A stretch of 64,000 bases of DNA from Sphingomonas zeae (GCF_014197135.1 NZ_JACIFA010000014.1:24857-88856), one strand, 5' to 3'. Counted from the first letter of the stretch, positions 42,263 through 52,617 are shown. Notes: a model not told the origin generated them from the sequence alone. Numbers and translations: made by a program.

Positions 42263-44184
42263 GCGCGCGCGCCTTCGGTGACGTGGCTGCTGTTGTGGCG
42301 CAGCGCCTTCAGCACCGTGTCGACGATCGCGTCGGCGTCCAGCCCGGCCTCGGCATATTGCACCTCGGGCTTGTCCTGATCCTGGAAGAGATCGGGCAGC
42401 CGCATGGTGCGCAGCTTGAGGCCGCCATCAATCAGCCCCTCGTCCGACGCCATGGTCAGGACATGCGCACCCAGGCCACCGATCGCATTCTCCTCGATCG
42501 TCACCGCCACCTCATGGGTGGTCAGCATTCGACGGATCAGCGCCTCGTCGAGCGGCTTGGCGAAGCGCAGGTCGGCGACCGAAGTCGACAGCCCCTTGGC
42601 CTCCAGCGTATCGGCGGCACGCAGCGCCTCGGCCAGGCGGGTGCCGAGCGAGAGGATCGCGACCTTCTTGCCTTCGCGCACGACGCGCCCCTTGCCGATC
42701 TCCAGCAGTTGCGGCGTCTCGGGCAGCGCGACGCCGACGCCGTTGCCGCGCGGATAGCGCACCGCAATCGGCCCGGAGTCATGGTTGACGCAGGTATGGA
42801 CCATATGGACCAGTTCGGCCTCGTCGGCGGCGGCCATCACCACCATGTTGGGCAGGCTGGCAAGATAGGTGACGTCGAACGAGCCCGCATGGGTCGCCCC
42901 GTCCGCACCGACCAGGCCCGCCCGATCGATCGCGAAGCGGACCGGCAGGTTCTGGATCGCGACGTCATGCACCACCTGGTCATAGGCGCGCTGGAGGAAG
43001 GTCGAATAGATCGCGCAGAAGGGCCGCATACCCTGCGCCGCCAGACCGGCGGCAAAGGTGACGGCATGTTGCTCGGCGATGCCGACGTCGAAGAAACGCG
43101 CCGGATGGGCCTTGGCGAATTTGTCGAGCCCGGTTCCCGATGGCATGGCGGCGGTAATGGCGCAGATGCGCGGATCGCTTTCCGCCTCCTTCGCCAGCGT
43201 TTCGCCAAAGACATTCTGATAGGCGGGTGGCCCCGGAGGCGCCTTGGCCTGCGCGCCGGTGATGACGTCGAACTTCTGGACGCCATGATATTTGTCCGCC
43301 GCCGCCTCGGCCGGGGCATAGCCCTTGCCCTTCTTGGTGACGACATGGATCAGGATCGGCCCCTGCTCGGCGTCGCGGACATTCTCGAGCACCGGGATCA
43401 GATGGTCGAGATTATGCCCATCGATCGGGCCGACATAATAAAAGCCGAGCTCCTCGAACAGCGTGCCCCCCATGGTCATGCCGCGCGCAAACTCGTCGGT
43501 CTTCTGCGCCGCCTTCTGGATCGGGCGCGGGAAGCGCCGGGCCAGCTTCTTGAGCACATCGCGCACGCCCAGAAATTCGCGGCTGGACACCATGCGCGAC
43601 AGATAGGCCGACAGGCCGCCCACCGGCGGTGCGATCGACATGTCGTTGTCGTTGAGGATGACGATCAGGCGATTGCCCGCCTGTTCCGCATTGTTCATCG
43701 CCTCATAGGCCATGCCTGCGGACATCGCGCCGTCGCCGATCACCGCGATGCCCTTGCCCGGCGTGCCCGCCAGCTTGTTGGCGACCGCGAAGCCGAGTGC
43801 CGCAGAAATCGACGTCGAGCTGTGTGCCGCGCCGAAGGGGTCGTATTCACTTTCCGAACGCTTGGTGAAGCCCGACAGGCCGCCGCCCTGCCGGATGGTG
43901 CGGATGCGGTCGCGCCGCCCGGTCAGGATCTTGTGCGGATAGCATTGATGCCCGACGTCCCAGATCAGCCGGTCGTCGGGCGTGTTGAAGACATAGTGGA
44001 GCGCGACCGTCAACTCGACGACACCAAGCCCGGAGCCCAGATGGCCGCCGGTGGTGCCGACGGCCGAGATCGTCTCGGTCCGCAATTCATCGGCGAGCTG
44101 CCGCAATTGCTCGGGGGCCAGGCGACGCAGGTCGTCGGGATTGTGGACCGTGTCGAGCAGCGGGGTCTGAGGAATGTCTGCCAT
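42259..44184 (-). CDS. dxs: 1-deoxy-D-xylulose-5-phosphate synthase
   Basis: A 641-residue enzyme, usual length for Dxs. The thiamine-diphosphate motif begins at GDG (150-152) in '[19 protein letters not shown]'. The catalytic glutamate lies in the '[16 protein letters not shown]' region, and '[16 protein letters not shown]' is a further family motif. It condenses pyruvate and glyceraldehyde-3-phosphate, the first step of the MEP isoprenoid route (carotenoids, quinones, hopanoids). It is translationally coupled to a small membrane protein. Confidence 0.96.
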   Translation of the reverse strand: MADIPQTPLLDTVHNPDDLRRLAPEQLRQLADELRTETISAVGTTGGHLGSGLGVVELTVALHYVFNTPDDRLIWDVGHQCYPHKILTGRRDRIRTIRQGGGLSGFTKRSESEYDPFGAAHSSTSISAALGFAVANKLAGTPGKGIAVIGDGAMSAGMAYEAMNNAEQAGNRLIVILNDNDMSIAPPVGGLSAYLSRMVSSREFLGVRDVLKKLARRFPRPIQKAAQKTDEFARGMTMGGTLFEELGFYYVGPIDGHNLDHLIPVLENVRDAEQGPILIHVVTKKGKGYAPAEAAADKYHGVQKFDVITGAQAKAPPGPPAYQNVFGETLAKEAESDPRICAITAAMPSGTGLDKFAKAHPARFFDVGIAEQHAVTFAAGLAAQGMRPFCAIYSTFLQRAYDQVVHDVAIQNLPVRFAIDRAGLVGADGATHAGSFDVTYLASLPNMVVMAAADEAELVHMVHTCVNHDSGPIAVRYPRGNGVGVALPETPQLLEIGKGRVVREGKKVAILSLGTRLAEALRAADTLEAKGLSTSVADLRFAKPLDEALIRRMLTTHEVAVTIEENAIGGLGAHVLTMASDEGLIDGGLKLRTMRLPDLFQDQDKPEVQYAEAGLDADAIVDTVLKALRHNSSHVTEGARA

Positions 44185-44278
44185 CCGACCGGCTTATCGC
44201 AGCTAATCGGTGGTGTCGATTGCAACTGTTCGACCCGACGTCATTGACGTCTGCGTAAAAATGTCCCGAAGAAGCGCG

Positions 44279-44808
44279 ATGTTTAACTTTCGCTGGGCCG
44301 ACACCGCCGACATTCCCGCCATCGCCCTATTGATGGACCGGGCGATTTCCGTACTGCAAAAGGGCTTTCTTTCTGCTGCCGAGATCACGGCCAGCCGTTC
44401 GGTCATGGGCCTGGATACACAGCTGATCGCCGACGGCACCTATTTGCTGGCCGAGCAGGACGGGCGGCTGGCGGGCAGCGGCGGATGGAGCGCGCGAGCT
44501 ACGCTTATGGCGGTGACCATAGCCACGCCTTGCGCGACGCGGCGCTGCTCGACCCTGCCAAGGACCCCGCCCGCATCAGGGCCATGTATGTCGACCCGGA
44601 TTTCGCGCGACAGGGACCGGGCCGCGCCATTCTTACGCGGTGCGAAGCGGCAGCCCGGGCAGCGGGCTTCGCGTCGGTCGAGATGATGGCGACCCTGGCG
44701 GGCGAGCCGCTTTACCGCGCCTGCGGCTATACCCCGATCGAATCGATCCGATCCGCACCCGTCGACGGTGTGCACGTCCCCCTGATCCGGATGGGCAAGC
44801 CACTTTAA
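44279..44808 (+). pseudogene. GNAT acetyltransferase with single-base frameshift
   Basis: The first part (from ATG 44279) reads 'FNFRWADTADIPAIALLMDRAI', ending in 'GGWSARATL'. The rest continues one frame over as 'YGGDHSHALRDAALLDPAKDPARIRAMYVDPDFARQGPGRAILTRCEAAA'. Together they make one complete GNAT protein. Loss of one T at CTT|ATGG (44504-44508) explains the break. It is either a recent mutation or a sequencing error, since everything else is intact. Natural frameshifting is less likely. Its stop overlaps the convergent L,D-transpeptidase stop. Confidence 0.78.
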
Positions 44809-45527
44809 CCGGGCAGCTGCGTCCTCAAGCGAGGGAAGACCTCTTCGATCGGCTTGGTGTCGGGCAGGATATAGACATAGCCGCCCTTGCGACGGAATGT
44901 CGGCCGCAACTGCCGCGCATAAAATGCCTGGGGGACGTTGATACAGCCAAAGGTGATGCGGTTGTCGTCCGGTGTCGGCGACAGCATCCGCTCGCGGCGC
45001 TTCTCGCGCGCGCCCGCATCCTTCGGGATCGGATGCAGCGCCACCGATGTCGTATAATCGACCCACAGCACCCGCTGCCCCGCCACCGGAAGGCCGAACT
45101 TGGCCAGATACCGTCCGGCGGGCGTGGTCTTTTCGGCCGGACCCAGCGACGCCAGCGTCTTGGTGCCGACACCGGGGCTCGCCTCGTCGCCCGGCATGAT
45201 GCCGATCAGGACCGGCACCGCCGCCTGCTGCGTGCCGTCGGGCGCGAACAGGAACAGGGTCGCGTTGACCTTGTCGACCACCGCCCAGGGCAGGCCGCGA
45301 TTGTCATGCATTCCGGAAACCCACCCGATCACGCGCTGCGCCGCCGGGGACGGGGTCAGGACCGGCTCGGGCGCGACGACGGGCGCGGGTTTTGCCTTGG
45401 CTTTGGATTTGGATGGAGCCTTGCGGATGGTCTTGGGCGGCGCGGGGGGGCGCGCATCGGCGACCACAGGGACCATCAGGGCAAGGCCCGCCAGCGACAG
45501 GATCAGGGGCTTCATCGGGGCAGGCAT
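44805..45527 (-). CDS. L,D-transpeptidase (YkuD) family protein, exported
   Basis: A 240-residue protein with a signal peptide (1-25), then a low-complexity Pro/Lys/Ala linker, then a YkuD domain. The catalytic segment 'HPIP...RITFGCINVPQAFY' carries the essential histidine and Cys. A second ATG at 45515 is possible. L,D-transpeptidases cross-link peptidoglycan 3-3 or attach proteins to it in the periplasm. This one has the unusual 'TFGCINV' in place of SHGCIR. Confidence 0.85.
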   Translation of the reverse strand: MPAPMKPLILSLAGLALMVPVVADARPPAPPKTIRKAPSKSKAKAKPAPVVAPEPVLTPSPAAQRVIGWVSGMHDNRGLPWAVVDKVNATLFLFAPDGTQQAAVPVLIGIMPGDEASPGVGTKTLASLGPAEKTTPAGRYLAKFGLPVAGQRVLWVDYTTSVALHPIPKDAGAREKRRERMLSPTPDDNRITFGCINVPQAFYARQLRPTFRRKGGYVYILPDTKPIEEVFPRLRTQLPG

Positions 45528-45551
45528 GTCATCGGTGCAAAATACTCAGGC

Positions 45552-45590
45552 AAAAGGCCGGCCCCTCCCCCGGCGAGGGGAAGAGACCGG
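45552..45590 (-). terminator. Likely rho-independent terminator (minus strand)
   Basis: CCCCTC (45562-45567) pairs with GAGGGG (45575-45580), with further GCCGG/CCGGC pairing outside. On the minus strand it is followed by TTTT (complement of 45552-45555). It sits downstream of the 45630-45941 lipoprotein gene. Confidence 0.5.
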
Positions 45591-45629
45591 CACGTCATTC
45601 AGCGAATATCGCCGTTCAGGCCGCTGCCA

Positions 45630-45941
45630 TCAGTGGCGAGGACGCCGCGCAGGCTTCTGTTCCTGCACGGTCAGACGCTGTTCCACACCATCGACGCGAC
45701 CGCCCAGCTGGTCGAGCCTTTGGCCATTTTGCTGCGCCTGGCCCGACGCGGCCTGCGCCTCGGCCAGCGCCGCCTTGGCGGTGCCGTCGGTTTGCTGGAG
45801 CCGCGATTCGAGCGAATCGACGCGCTGGCTTACCGGGGCGATTTGCTCCCGTACAAAGGATTTCGTCGCACAGCCGCCAAGACTGACGGCACCCGCCAGC
45901 GCTACCACGGCCAGGAGAGATTTAGATGCATAAGCCGACAT
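45630..45941 (-). CDS. Small coiled-coil lipoprotein
   Basis: A 103-residue protein with a lipoprotein signal (lipobox SLGGC) and a mature part almost wholly heptad-repeat ('VSQRVDSLESRLQQTDGTAKAALAEAQAASGQAQQ'), ending basic. It resembles trimeric Lpp/alanine-zipper lipoproteins of the outer membrane. The function is probably envelope structure; no specific role is known. It is followed by a terminator. Confidence 0.72.
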   Translation of the reverse strand: MSAYASKSLLAVVALAGAVSLGGCATKSFVREQIAPVSQRVDSLESRLQQTDGTAKAALAEAQAASGQAQQNGQRLDQLGGRVDGVEQRLTVQEQKPARRPRH

Positions 45942-46097
45942 AACAGTTCATCCAGTCGTTAACCAACCGCAACAACGAAGCCGAGCGGAAAAAGTTCGAC
46001 AATCCTGTTTCTGTTCGGCCGTGCTGGTTTTTCGGCCAAGCGTTTACTGTAACACTATTTGGGCGCAGGCCTATTGTGTTAAGATGCCGTTCAGGCT

Positions 46098-46691
46098 TCA
46101 GCGTTTGCGAGCCGCCCCCTTGGCAAACGGATCGCGTGGAATACCGTCTGCCCCATCATCCGAACGGGTCCCTTTGATCGGCTCAGCCTTTCGAGCCGAG
46201 ACGCAGTCGCGCAGCGCGGCTATCGCCGCTCCGCTGCCCGCCAGCGACAGACGCTCGACCGGTACGTCTCCCCGTGCAATGTTCAGCGTCTGCGACCGGG
46301 CGAGATAGGTCGGGAAGGGCTTTTCGAAGCTGGTGACGAAACCCTGCTTGTCATCCGACGAAAGGCCGACCGCGAAATGCTTCGGATAGCCGCCATTGGT
46401 CAGCTTGAAGTCAAGCGCGAGCCGCTCCCTGGGCTTGATCGACCAATTGGCGTTCAGCACCGTCAGATGGTTCGATCCGTCGCGGTCGAGCCCGAGTAGC
46501 AGCGTCGTGTCGCCGGGCCGGTCATAGATACGCGTCAGGAAGCACCCGCCGCCATCCTCGCTGATCGCCAGCGTCCAGTCCCCGACCTTGCGCGGCAGCG
46601 TGTCCTTTTCAGCGGCCGCAGCCCCGGTCGACGCTTGCATGGCGGCCAGACACAGCGACGAAAGCGCAAACGGGATACGTGACAACTTCAT
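46098..46691 (-). CDS. Secreted protein of unknown function
   Basis: A 197-residue protein with a signal peptide (cleavage near residue 27, after ...GAAAA). The mature part opens 'VGDWTLAISEDGGGCFLTRIYD' and contains a second cysteine in 'LRDCVSARK', likely disulfide-linked. It somewhat recalls invasion-associated locus B type proteins, but I cannot confirm that. No neighbour hints at function. Confidence 0.6.
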   Translation of the reverse strand: MKLSRIPFALSSLCLAAMQASTGAAAAEKDTLPRKVGDWTLAISEDGGGCFLTRIYDRPGDTTLLLGLDRDGSNHLTVLNANWSIKPRERLALDFKLTNGGYPKHFAVGLSSDDKQGFVTSFEKPFPTYLARSQTLNIARGDVPVERLSLAGSGAAIAALRDCVSARKAEPIKGTRSDDGADGIPRDPFAKGAARKR

Positions 46692-46800
46692 AGACTTCTT
46701 CCTCCGCCTGCGACCCTATCCGCCCCGGCGGCGATTGGCCAAGCCTTAGGCGTGTCGTGACATCGCCATCCCCCGCCATGCTGGCGAGGTCGGGAAGGTC

Positions 46801-48612
46801 CTACGCCATTCGCTCGCGCACTACCCGCTCCAACACGTCGAGCGGCATCGCACCCAGCGTCAGGACGCGGTGGAATGCCTTGGGGTCCCATTTCGCCCCC
46901 GCCTTGGCCTTCGCCTCGTCGCGCAGGCGTGTCCAGACGGTGTGACCAATCTTGTAACTACAGGCCTGTCCAGGCCAGACGGTGTAGCGGTCGATCTCCC
47001 CCTGGCTGCGGCCGCGCGCGATGCCGGTCGTGGCGATCAGATAGTCGGTCGCCTTCTCGCGGCTCCAGCGTTTGGCGTGCATGCCCGAATCGACGACGAG
47101 GCGCGTGGCCCGGAACAGCAGCGACTGCAGATAGCCGACTTGGCCCAGAGGATTGCTCTCATACATCCCCATCTCGTCGGCCAGCTGTTCCGAATACAGC
47201 GCCCATCCCTCCGAATAGCCTGAATAGAAGCCGCGCCGACGGATCAGCGGAATGTCCTGGCTCTCCAGCGCCGACATGACCTGAAGGTGATGGCCGGGCA
47301 CCGCTTCATGATAGGTCAGCGTCGCCAGGCCGAATTTGGGCCGGTCGAACGTATCGCGCAGATTGATGAAATAAATGGCAGGCCGCGCGCCGTCGAGCGA
47401 GGCGGATTGGTAATAGCCGCCCGGCGCGCCCGCCTGGATCGCTTCGGGCACGCGGCGGATTTCGACCGGCGCCTTGGGCAGCACCGCAAATTGTTCGGGC
47501 AGACGGCGGGTCATCGCGGCGACCTGTGCGCGCAGTTGTTCGAGCAACGCCTCGCGTCCCGCATCGGTGTTGGGATAAAGCTGGTCCGGCCGTCGATTGA
47601 GCGCGACGAGCCGCTCGCCGACGCTGCCCTGCGCCATACCTTGCGCCTTCAATATGCCGTCGATCCGCGCGCCGATCTCTGCCACCTGCGCCAGCCCGAG
47701 CCGGTGGATCTCATCGCCGGTCATCTCGGTCGTGGTCGCGGCGGCCGCGGCGGCGGTGTAATAGGCCTCTCCGTCCGGCAACCGCCAGACGCCCGCGTCA
47801 TGGACCGCCCGGCCCCGCAATTCGGTGACCAGCGCCCGCTGCCGGTCGAGCGCGGGGAAGACCCGCTCGGCCATCAGGCGCGCGACCCGCTGGGCGCGTT
47901 CCGGGGGCAGATTGGCGCCTTTCAACTTGGCGGCAAGGTCGATTGCAGGACCGGTCGCCTCCGGCGCCTTGTCGCGCACCGCCGCCAGCTGTTTAAGCGT
48001 GGTGTCGAGGATATAGTCGGGGGCAAAGACGCCCTTGCCGGCATCTTCGCGCTGGCGCTCGGTCTCGGCATCGATCGCCGGGCCGAACGCCTCGACCCGC
48101 GCGACATAGGCGTCGGCGTCGGTGGCGTCGGTGATCCGATGCTGTCCTTCCAGAAAGTCGGGTACGTCGCGATACGCGCCCGACAACTGGCTCAATACAT
48201 AAGGGGCATAGCGGCCCGCGCTCGACCCATAGGAAAAGCGTTCACCCGCGATCACTCGGTCCAGCCCATAGGCGAGGATGTCGTAATCGAGCCGCGCGCC
48301 CTGCCCCAGGGCCTCGCGCGGAATGGTCGCAAGCAGCGCGCGCTCCCGCTTCGCCCGGGCAAACTCGCGCCGCTCGCCTGCCCGCGAGACATCGCCCAGC
48401 CGGGCCTTCAGATGCGCACGCGGCCCAGTGTCGAGCCCGAGCGAGGTCGCCTGCTCCGGACTGTCCTCGAGCCGCGCATAGAAGAAGCGATCCAGCATCG
48501 CCCGCAATTCCGCATCGCGTGCCCCTGCGCCTTGCGCGACCTTGGCCCAGGACGGCGTGGCGGCCGTCGCCGCAACAAGGCTGGCGGAGGCGAGGAACTG
48601 GCGACGCTGCAT
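46801..48612 (-). CDS. DUF885 family protein, second copy
   Basis: A 603-residue protein started at ATG 48612, with GGGAG five bases upstream. A Tat-like signal (QRRQFLASASLVAA) is followed by the DUF885 domain with YHEAVPGHH (H435) and 'YSEGWALYSEQLADEMGMY'. It shares these motifs and length with the gene at 2647-4455. It is a putative exported zinc hydrolase of unknown specificity. It is divergent from the membrane-protein/two-component operon. Confidence 0.82.
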   Translation of the reverse strand: MQRRQFLASASLVAATAATPSWAKVAQGAGARDAELRAMLDRFFYARLEDSPEQATSLGLDTGPRAHLKARLGDVSRAGERREFARAKRERALLATIPREALGQGARLDYDILAYGLDRVIAGERFSYGSSAGRYAPYVLSQLSGAYRDVPDFLEGQHRITDATDADAYVARVEAFGPAIDAETERQREDAGKGVFAPDYILDTTLKQLAAVRDKAPEATGPAIDLAAKLKGANLPPERAQRVARLMAERVFPALDRQRALVTELRGRAVHDAGVWRLPDGEAYYTAAAAAATTTEMTGDEIHRLGLAQVAEIGARIDGILKAQGMAQGSVGERLVALNRRPDQLYPNTDAGREALLEQLRAQVAAMTRRLPEQFAVLPKAPVEIRRVPEAIQAGAPGGYYQSASLDGARPAIYFINLRDTFDRPKFGLATLTYHEAVPGHHLQVMSALESQDIPLIRRRGFYSGYSEGWALYSEQLADEMGMYESNPLGQVGYLQSLLFRATRLVVDSGMHAKRWSREKATDYLIATTGIARGRSQGEIDRYTVWPGQACSYKIGHTVWTRLRDEAKAKAGAKWDPKAFHRVLTLGAMPLDVLERVVRERMA

Positions 48613-48806
48613 GAACACTCCCGACGTCATCTCATGATGGACTTTCACGCTAAGCCGTTGATCCGGGCCTGCAAAGCGATTTGTCGATCGGCGCGCGCAT
48701 ACCCTTCTGCACGGTTTCTGCACCGATATCGCGCGTGAAACGCGCCGGACCGACCGGCGTCCCTCCACCGATGCCGTCCATAGCGGCCCGATCGAGGGAG
48801 ACCGGC

Positions 48807-50315
48807 ATGAACGGCAAGACATCAGGATCATTCACCTTTGGTTTCAAGCTGATCGGCGCCGCCGCGTTGATCGGTTTGGCGCACATATTCTTCTATGGCG
48901 AAGAGCCGGGCTGGACGCTGGGCGGCTTCGCGCTGGCTTGGATCGTCATCCTGCTACTCACTCGGCGCGATCTGCGCGACAGCCGGTCGGCACGGGGGGC
49001 GCTGGCCATGGCAACGCTGTTCGGATCGTTGCTGGTCGACGATCCCGGCCCGCTCAAGGCGCTGATGGTCCTGATCGCGATCGGCATGGCGACGCTGCTG
49101 CCGCTGCGCCGCTATGACGATGCGATCCACGCAGCGGGGCGGCTGCTCGTCCACGGAGCGCTCAGCCTGGTCGCGCCGCTTCGCGATGCGGCGCGACTGT
49201 CCCGGATCAGGAGAGGTCGCAGCGGGCCGAAGCTGGCGGCGGTCGCCGCGATGCTGGTCGTGCCCGTGGGCGGGAGCGCGCTGTTCCTCGCCTTGTTCGC
49301 GCAGGCCAATCCGCTGATCGACGACGCCTTTGCCGCCATCCGCATTCCCGATTTGTCCGCCCTGCTGTACCGGCTGCTGTTCTCGCTGCCCTTCCTGCTG
49401 CTCATCTGGTCCAGCCTGCGGCCACGAAAGACCCTGCTAGCCCCCGGATCGGTGACGTGGGACGCCGCCCCCCTGCTCCCCCGGCTGGCGCGCGCGACGC
49501 TGATCCTGTCGCTCGTCACCTTCAACCTGATCTTCGCGGTGCAAAACGGACTCGACATCGCCTTTCTGTGGAGCGGTGCGCCGCTGCCCCAGGGGATGAC
49601 GCTGGCGGACTATGCCCATCGCGGCGCCTATGCCCTGATCGTGACCGCACTGCTGGCGGGCGGCTTCGTCCTCTATGCCGCCGAATCGGAAGATGCGGTG
49701 CTGCGCCGGCTTATCACCATTTGGGTTGCACAGAATGTCCTGCTGATCGCCTCCAGCATCCTCCGGACCATCGACTATATCGCTGTCTATTCGCTGACCC
49801 CGTGGCGGATCGCGGCGCTGGCCTGGATGGGGCTGGTCGCGGTCGGACTGGTGCTGATCCTTTGGCGGATGTGGCGCGGGCGGTCGGCGCGCTGGCTGGT
49901 CAACGCCAATGCGCTGGCGGCGGGCGTCGTGCTGACCGCCGGATGCGCGAGCGACCTGGGAGCGATCGCGGCAAGCTGGAACGTTGCTCATGCCCGCAGC
50001 GCCGCCGATATCGACCTGTGCCATCTGGAACGCACGGGGCCATCGGCCCTGCTACCGCTGATCGCCTTGGAGCGTCGCGCCGCCGATCCTGCCCTGCGCG
50101 AACGGATCGGCTATGTGATCGACATCGTTGCGGCCGACCTGATACGTGCCCAGGCCGACTGGCATAGCTGGACCTGGCAGGGCGCGCGGCGCCTGGCCGC
50201 GGCGCAAAGCCGGATTGGAACGCAGGTCCGGTCGCGACAGCAGCGCCGATGCGGCGGCGAAGCTTTCCTGCCCCAAGCTGCCCCCAACCCGTTGACGGAA
50301 GCGCCCCGGCCGTGA
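48807..50315 (+). CDS. Multispanning membrane protein, DUF4153/DUF4173-like
   Basis: A 502-residue protein started at ATG 48807 behind GAGGGAG. It has roughly eleven membrane helices and a soluble C-terminal region (about residues 390-502) with 'ERIGYVIDIVAADLIRAQADWHSWTWQ'. The N-terminal half resembles the DUF4153/DUF4173 group. The function is unknown. It lies 11 bp before the response regulator, so it is probably co-transcribed and may be the sensed or controlled component. Confidence 0.72.
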   Translation: MNGKTSGSFTFGFKLIGAAALIGLAHIFFYGEEPGWTLGGFALAWIVILLLTRRDLRDSRSARGALAMATLFGSLLVDDPGPLKALMVLIAIGMATLLPLRRYDDAIHAAGRLLVHGALSLVAPLRDAARLSRIRRGRSGPKLAAVAAMLVVPVGGSALFLALFAQANPLIDDAFAAIRIPDLSALLYRLLFSLPFLLLIWSSLRPRKTLLAPGSVTWDAAPLLPRLARATLILSLVTFNLIFAVQNGLDIAFLWSGAPLPQGMTLADYAHRGAYALIVTALLAGGFVLYAAESEDAVLRRLITIWVAQNVLLIASSILRTIDYIAVYSLTPWRIAALAWMGLVAVGLVLILWRMWRGRSARWLVNANALAAGVVLTAGCASDLGAIAASWNVAHARSAADIDLCHLERTGPSALLPLIALERRAADPALRERIGYVIDIVAADLIRAQADWHSWTWQGARRLAAAQSRIGTQVRSRQQRRCGGEAFLPQAAPNPLTEAPRP

Positions 50316-50326
50316 TCCTGTGTCCC

Positions 50327-51034
50327 ATGCCCCGCACGATCCTGGTCGCCGATGACGACCCCAATATCCGGCAACTGCTCGTCTTCGCGCTCGGCAAGGC
50401 GGGGCTCGACACGATCGAGGCGGGCGACGGAGAGGCCGCCCTCGCCGAGGTTGCCGCGCACCATCCGGACCTCGTCGTACTGGACATCAACATGCCGCGC
50501 ATGGACGGACTGGAGGTCTGTCGCCGCCTGCGCAGCCAGGGCGAGACGCCGATCCTGTTCCTGTCGTCGCGCGATGACGAGATCGACCGGGTGCTGGGGA
50601 TCGAACTGGGCGCGGACGATTATGTCGTGAAGCCCTTTTCCCCGCGCGAGGTGGTGGCGCGGGTCATGGCGATCCTGCGCCGTACCCATGCCCATCCACC
50701 GAGCGTGGAAAATGCCGGGACGGCGATCCGCCACGCCGCTCTCAGCCTCGACATCGAAGGGTGGCAGGCCCGCTGGGCGGAAATCGCGGTGCCGCTGACC
50801 GTCACCGAATTTTCGATCCTGCGCACCTTGGCAGTCATGCCGGGCAAGGTGTTCAGCCGCGACGCGATCATCGATCGGCTGCACGGACCGGGCTTTGCCG
50901 TGACCGACCGGACGATCGACAGTCATATCCGCAACCTGCGCGCCAAATTTGCCGAACATGGCGGCACCGACGTGATCGAGACGCGCGCCGGGATCGGCTA
51001 TCGGCTGGGGGCGTGCACCGGCGAGGCGGCGTGA
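50327..51034 (+). CDS. OmpR-family response regulator
   Basis: A 235-residue regulator started at ATG 50327. The receiver domain has acidic D10/D11 and phospho-acceptor D53 ('DLVVLDINMPRMDGL') and the conserved lysine in 'DDYVVKPFSPREV'. The C-terminal winged helix ('TVTEFSILRTLAVMPGKVFSRDAIIDRL') binds DNA. It overlaps the kinase gene as GTGA, which pairs the two tightly. Target genes cannot be told. Confidence 0.93.
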   Translation: MPRTILVADDDPNIRQLLVFALGKAGLDTIEAGDGEAALAEVAAHHPDLVVLDINMPRMDGLEVCRRLRSQGETPILFLSSRDDEIDRVLGIELGADDYVVKPFSPREVVARVMAILRRTHAHPPSVENAGTAIRHAALSLDIEGWQARWAEIAVPLTVTEFSILRTLAVMPGKVFSRDAIIDRLHGPGFAVTDRTIDSHIRNLRAKFAEHGGTDVIETRAGIGYRLGACTGEAA

Positions 51035-52617
51035 TCGCTATCCTGAAAGAATGGCTCAAGCGCCGCTGGCCGCGCCTGAGCTTACGCACCTATCTGTTCG
51101 CCAGCTTCTTCCTGGTCGCCGCCTTGCCGGGCGTGGGAGCGGTGGGCCTGCGCGTCTATGAGAACACGCTGGTCCGCCAGACCGAGGCCGAGCTGGTCGC
51201 CCAGGGAGCCGCGCTCGCCGCCAGCGCTGCGGCCCTGTGGCCGGATGCGCCGCCGGGGCGGGGCGTGATCCATAGGCCCGACCAGGCGTCGGGGCCTTAT
51301 GGCATGGCGGCGATCACCGCGGTCGACCTCAGCGCCACGCCGATCCTACCCGAACGTCCCCTGCCCCGCGCGGCGCCGACCGCCATCGGCGACGCGCAGG
51401 ACGCCGCCATACGGCTAGCCCCCGTCCTCGCGGCCACGCGGCAAGCGACACTGGCCTCGATCATCCTGCTCGATCGGGACGGGCGGATCGTAAGCGGCTC
51501 GGTCCGACGGGGCAGCTATGCCGCGCTGCCCGAGGTCGCCGCCGCGCTGACCGGCACTCCGCGCACCGTGCTTCGCCGCGATGGGCGGTACAAGGCGATC
51601 TACCGCTTCGACTGGCTATCACGGGCGGCGGCCACGCGGGTCCATTACGCCCGACCGATCCTGGTGAACGGCCGGGTGGTCGGTGTGCTGCTGCTGTCGC
51701 GCTCGGCGCGGTCGCTGTTCGTCGGGCTGTACCAGGACTGGGGCAAGATCGCCATCGGCGTGCTGGCGATCCTGGGCACGCTGATCATGCTGTCGGGCCT
51801 ATTGTCGCGCGGTATCGCCCGACCGATCGAGGAATTGCAGGGCGCCGCGCGCGATGTCGCCGCCGGGCGCGGTACGGTTCCCGCCATACCGGCGACGGCC
51901 GCAATCGAAATCCAGGATCTGTATCGCGACTTCGCCGCCATGGCGCAGGCGATCGAGGCGCGTTCCCTCTACCTGCGTAACTTTGCCCATGCGGTCAGCC
52001 ACGAGTTCAAGACGCCGTTGACCGGCATTCGCGGCGCAATCGAGCTGTTGCAGGATCATGGGGCGGCAATGTCGGCGGAGGAACGCGACCGCTTCCTCGC
52101 CAATGCCGATGCCGATGCAGGGCGGCTGACGCTGCTCGTCTCGCGGCTGCTCGATCTCGCGCGGGCCGACATGACCGTCGCGGCAGTGGAAGGGTCCTGC
52201 GACGTGGTCGCCACCGCCCACAAGCTCGCCGATGCGCACCGAAGCCGCCGCATCGCCATTCGGGTGGAGGCGGAAACACCCACCATCGCTGCCCAGATCG
52301 CGCCTGAGACGCTGGAGGCGGTGCTGACCACCCTGATCGAAAACGGTGTCCAGGCGGGCGCGGATGCGATCACCCTGTATGTCGAGGCGGGCGATCCCAT
52401 CGTCGTCACCGTTGCGGACAATGGCGGCGGCATCCCGCCCGGCGACCGGGCCCGGATATTCGAGCCCTTCTTTACCTCGCGCCGAACGAGCGGCGGCACC
52501 GGCCTTGGCCTATCGATCGCCCGCGCGCTGCTGGCGGGATCGGGAGGCACGCTGACGCTGGCCGAGGCGGTGCAGGGAACCGCGATGCGACTAACCCTGC
52601 CGCCCGTTCAGCGATAA
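51031..52617 (+). CDS. Sensor histidine kinase
   Basis: A 528-residue kinase using GTG 51031, overlapping the regulator stop. First membrane helix at about 18-42, a periplasmic sensor domain of about 190 residues, second helix at about 237-257, HAMP, then HisKA with H324 in 'FAHAVSHEFKTPL'. The HATPase domain has 'LIENGVQAGA' (N box), 'DNGGGI' and 'GGTGLGLSIA'. Layout recalls CreC- and ChvG-like kinases. It shares a 10-bp tail overlap with the convergent glycosidase. Confidence 0.93.
   Translation: MIAILKEWLKRRWPRLSLRTYLFASFFLVAALPGVGAVGLRVYENTLVRQTEAELVAQGAALAASAAALWPDAPPGRGVIHRPDQASGPYGMAAITAVDLSATPILPERPLPRAAPTAIGDAQDAAIRLAPVLAATRQATLASIILLDRDGRIVSGSVRRGSYAALPEVAAALTGTPRTVLRRDGRYKAIYRFDWLSRAAATRVHYARPILVNGRVVGVLLLSRSARSLFVGLYQDWGKIAIGVLAILGTLIMLSGLLSRGIARPIEELQGAARDVAAGRGTVPAIPATAAIEIQDLYRDFAAMAQAIEARSLYLRNFAHAVSHEFKTPLTGIRGAIELLQDHGAAMSAEERDRFLANADADAGRLTLLVSRLLDLARADMTVAAVEGSCDVVATAHKLADAHRSRRIAIRVEAETPTIAAQIAPETLEAVLTTLIENGVQAGADAITLYVEAGDPIVVTVADNGGGIPPGDRARIFEPFFTSRRTSGGTGLGLSIARALLAGSGGTLTLAEAVQGTAMRLTLPPVQR

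Noticed and set aside
42283..44247. 654-codon open frame on the strand opposite dxs
   Set aside because: It is a high-GC shadow: the opposite strand carries a full Dxs with all motifs, and this frame has Arg/Gly/Gln-rich, motif-free sequence.
44504..44508. Programmed frameshift in the GNAT gene
   Set aside because: No slippery heptamer or downstream structure seen; a simple base loss explains it.
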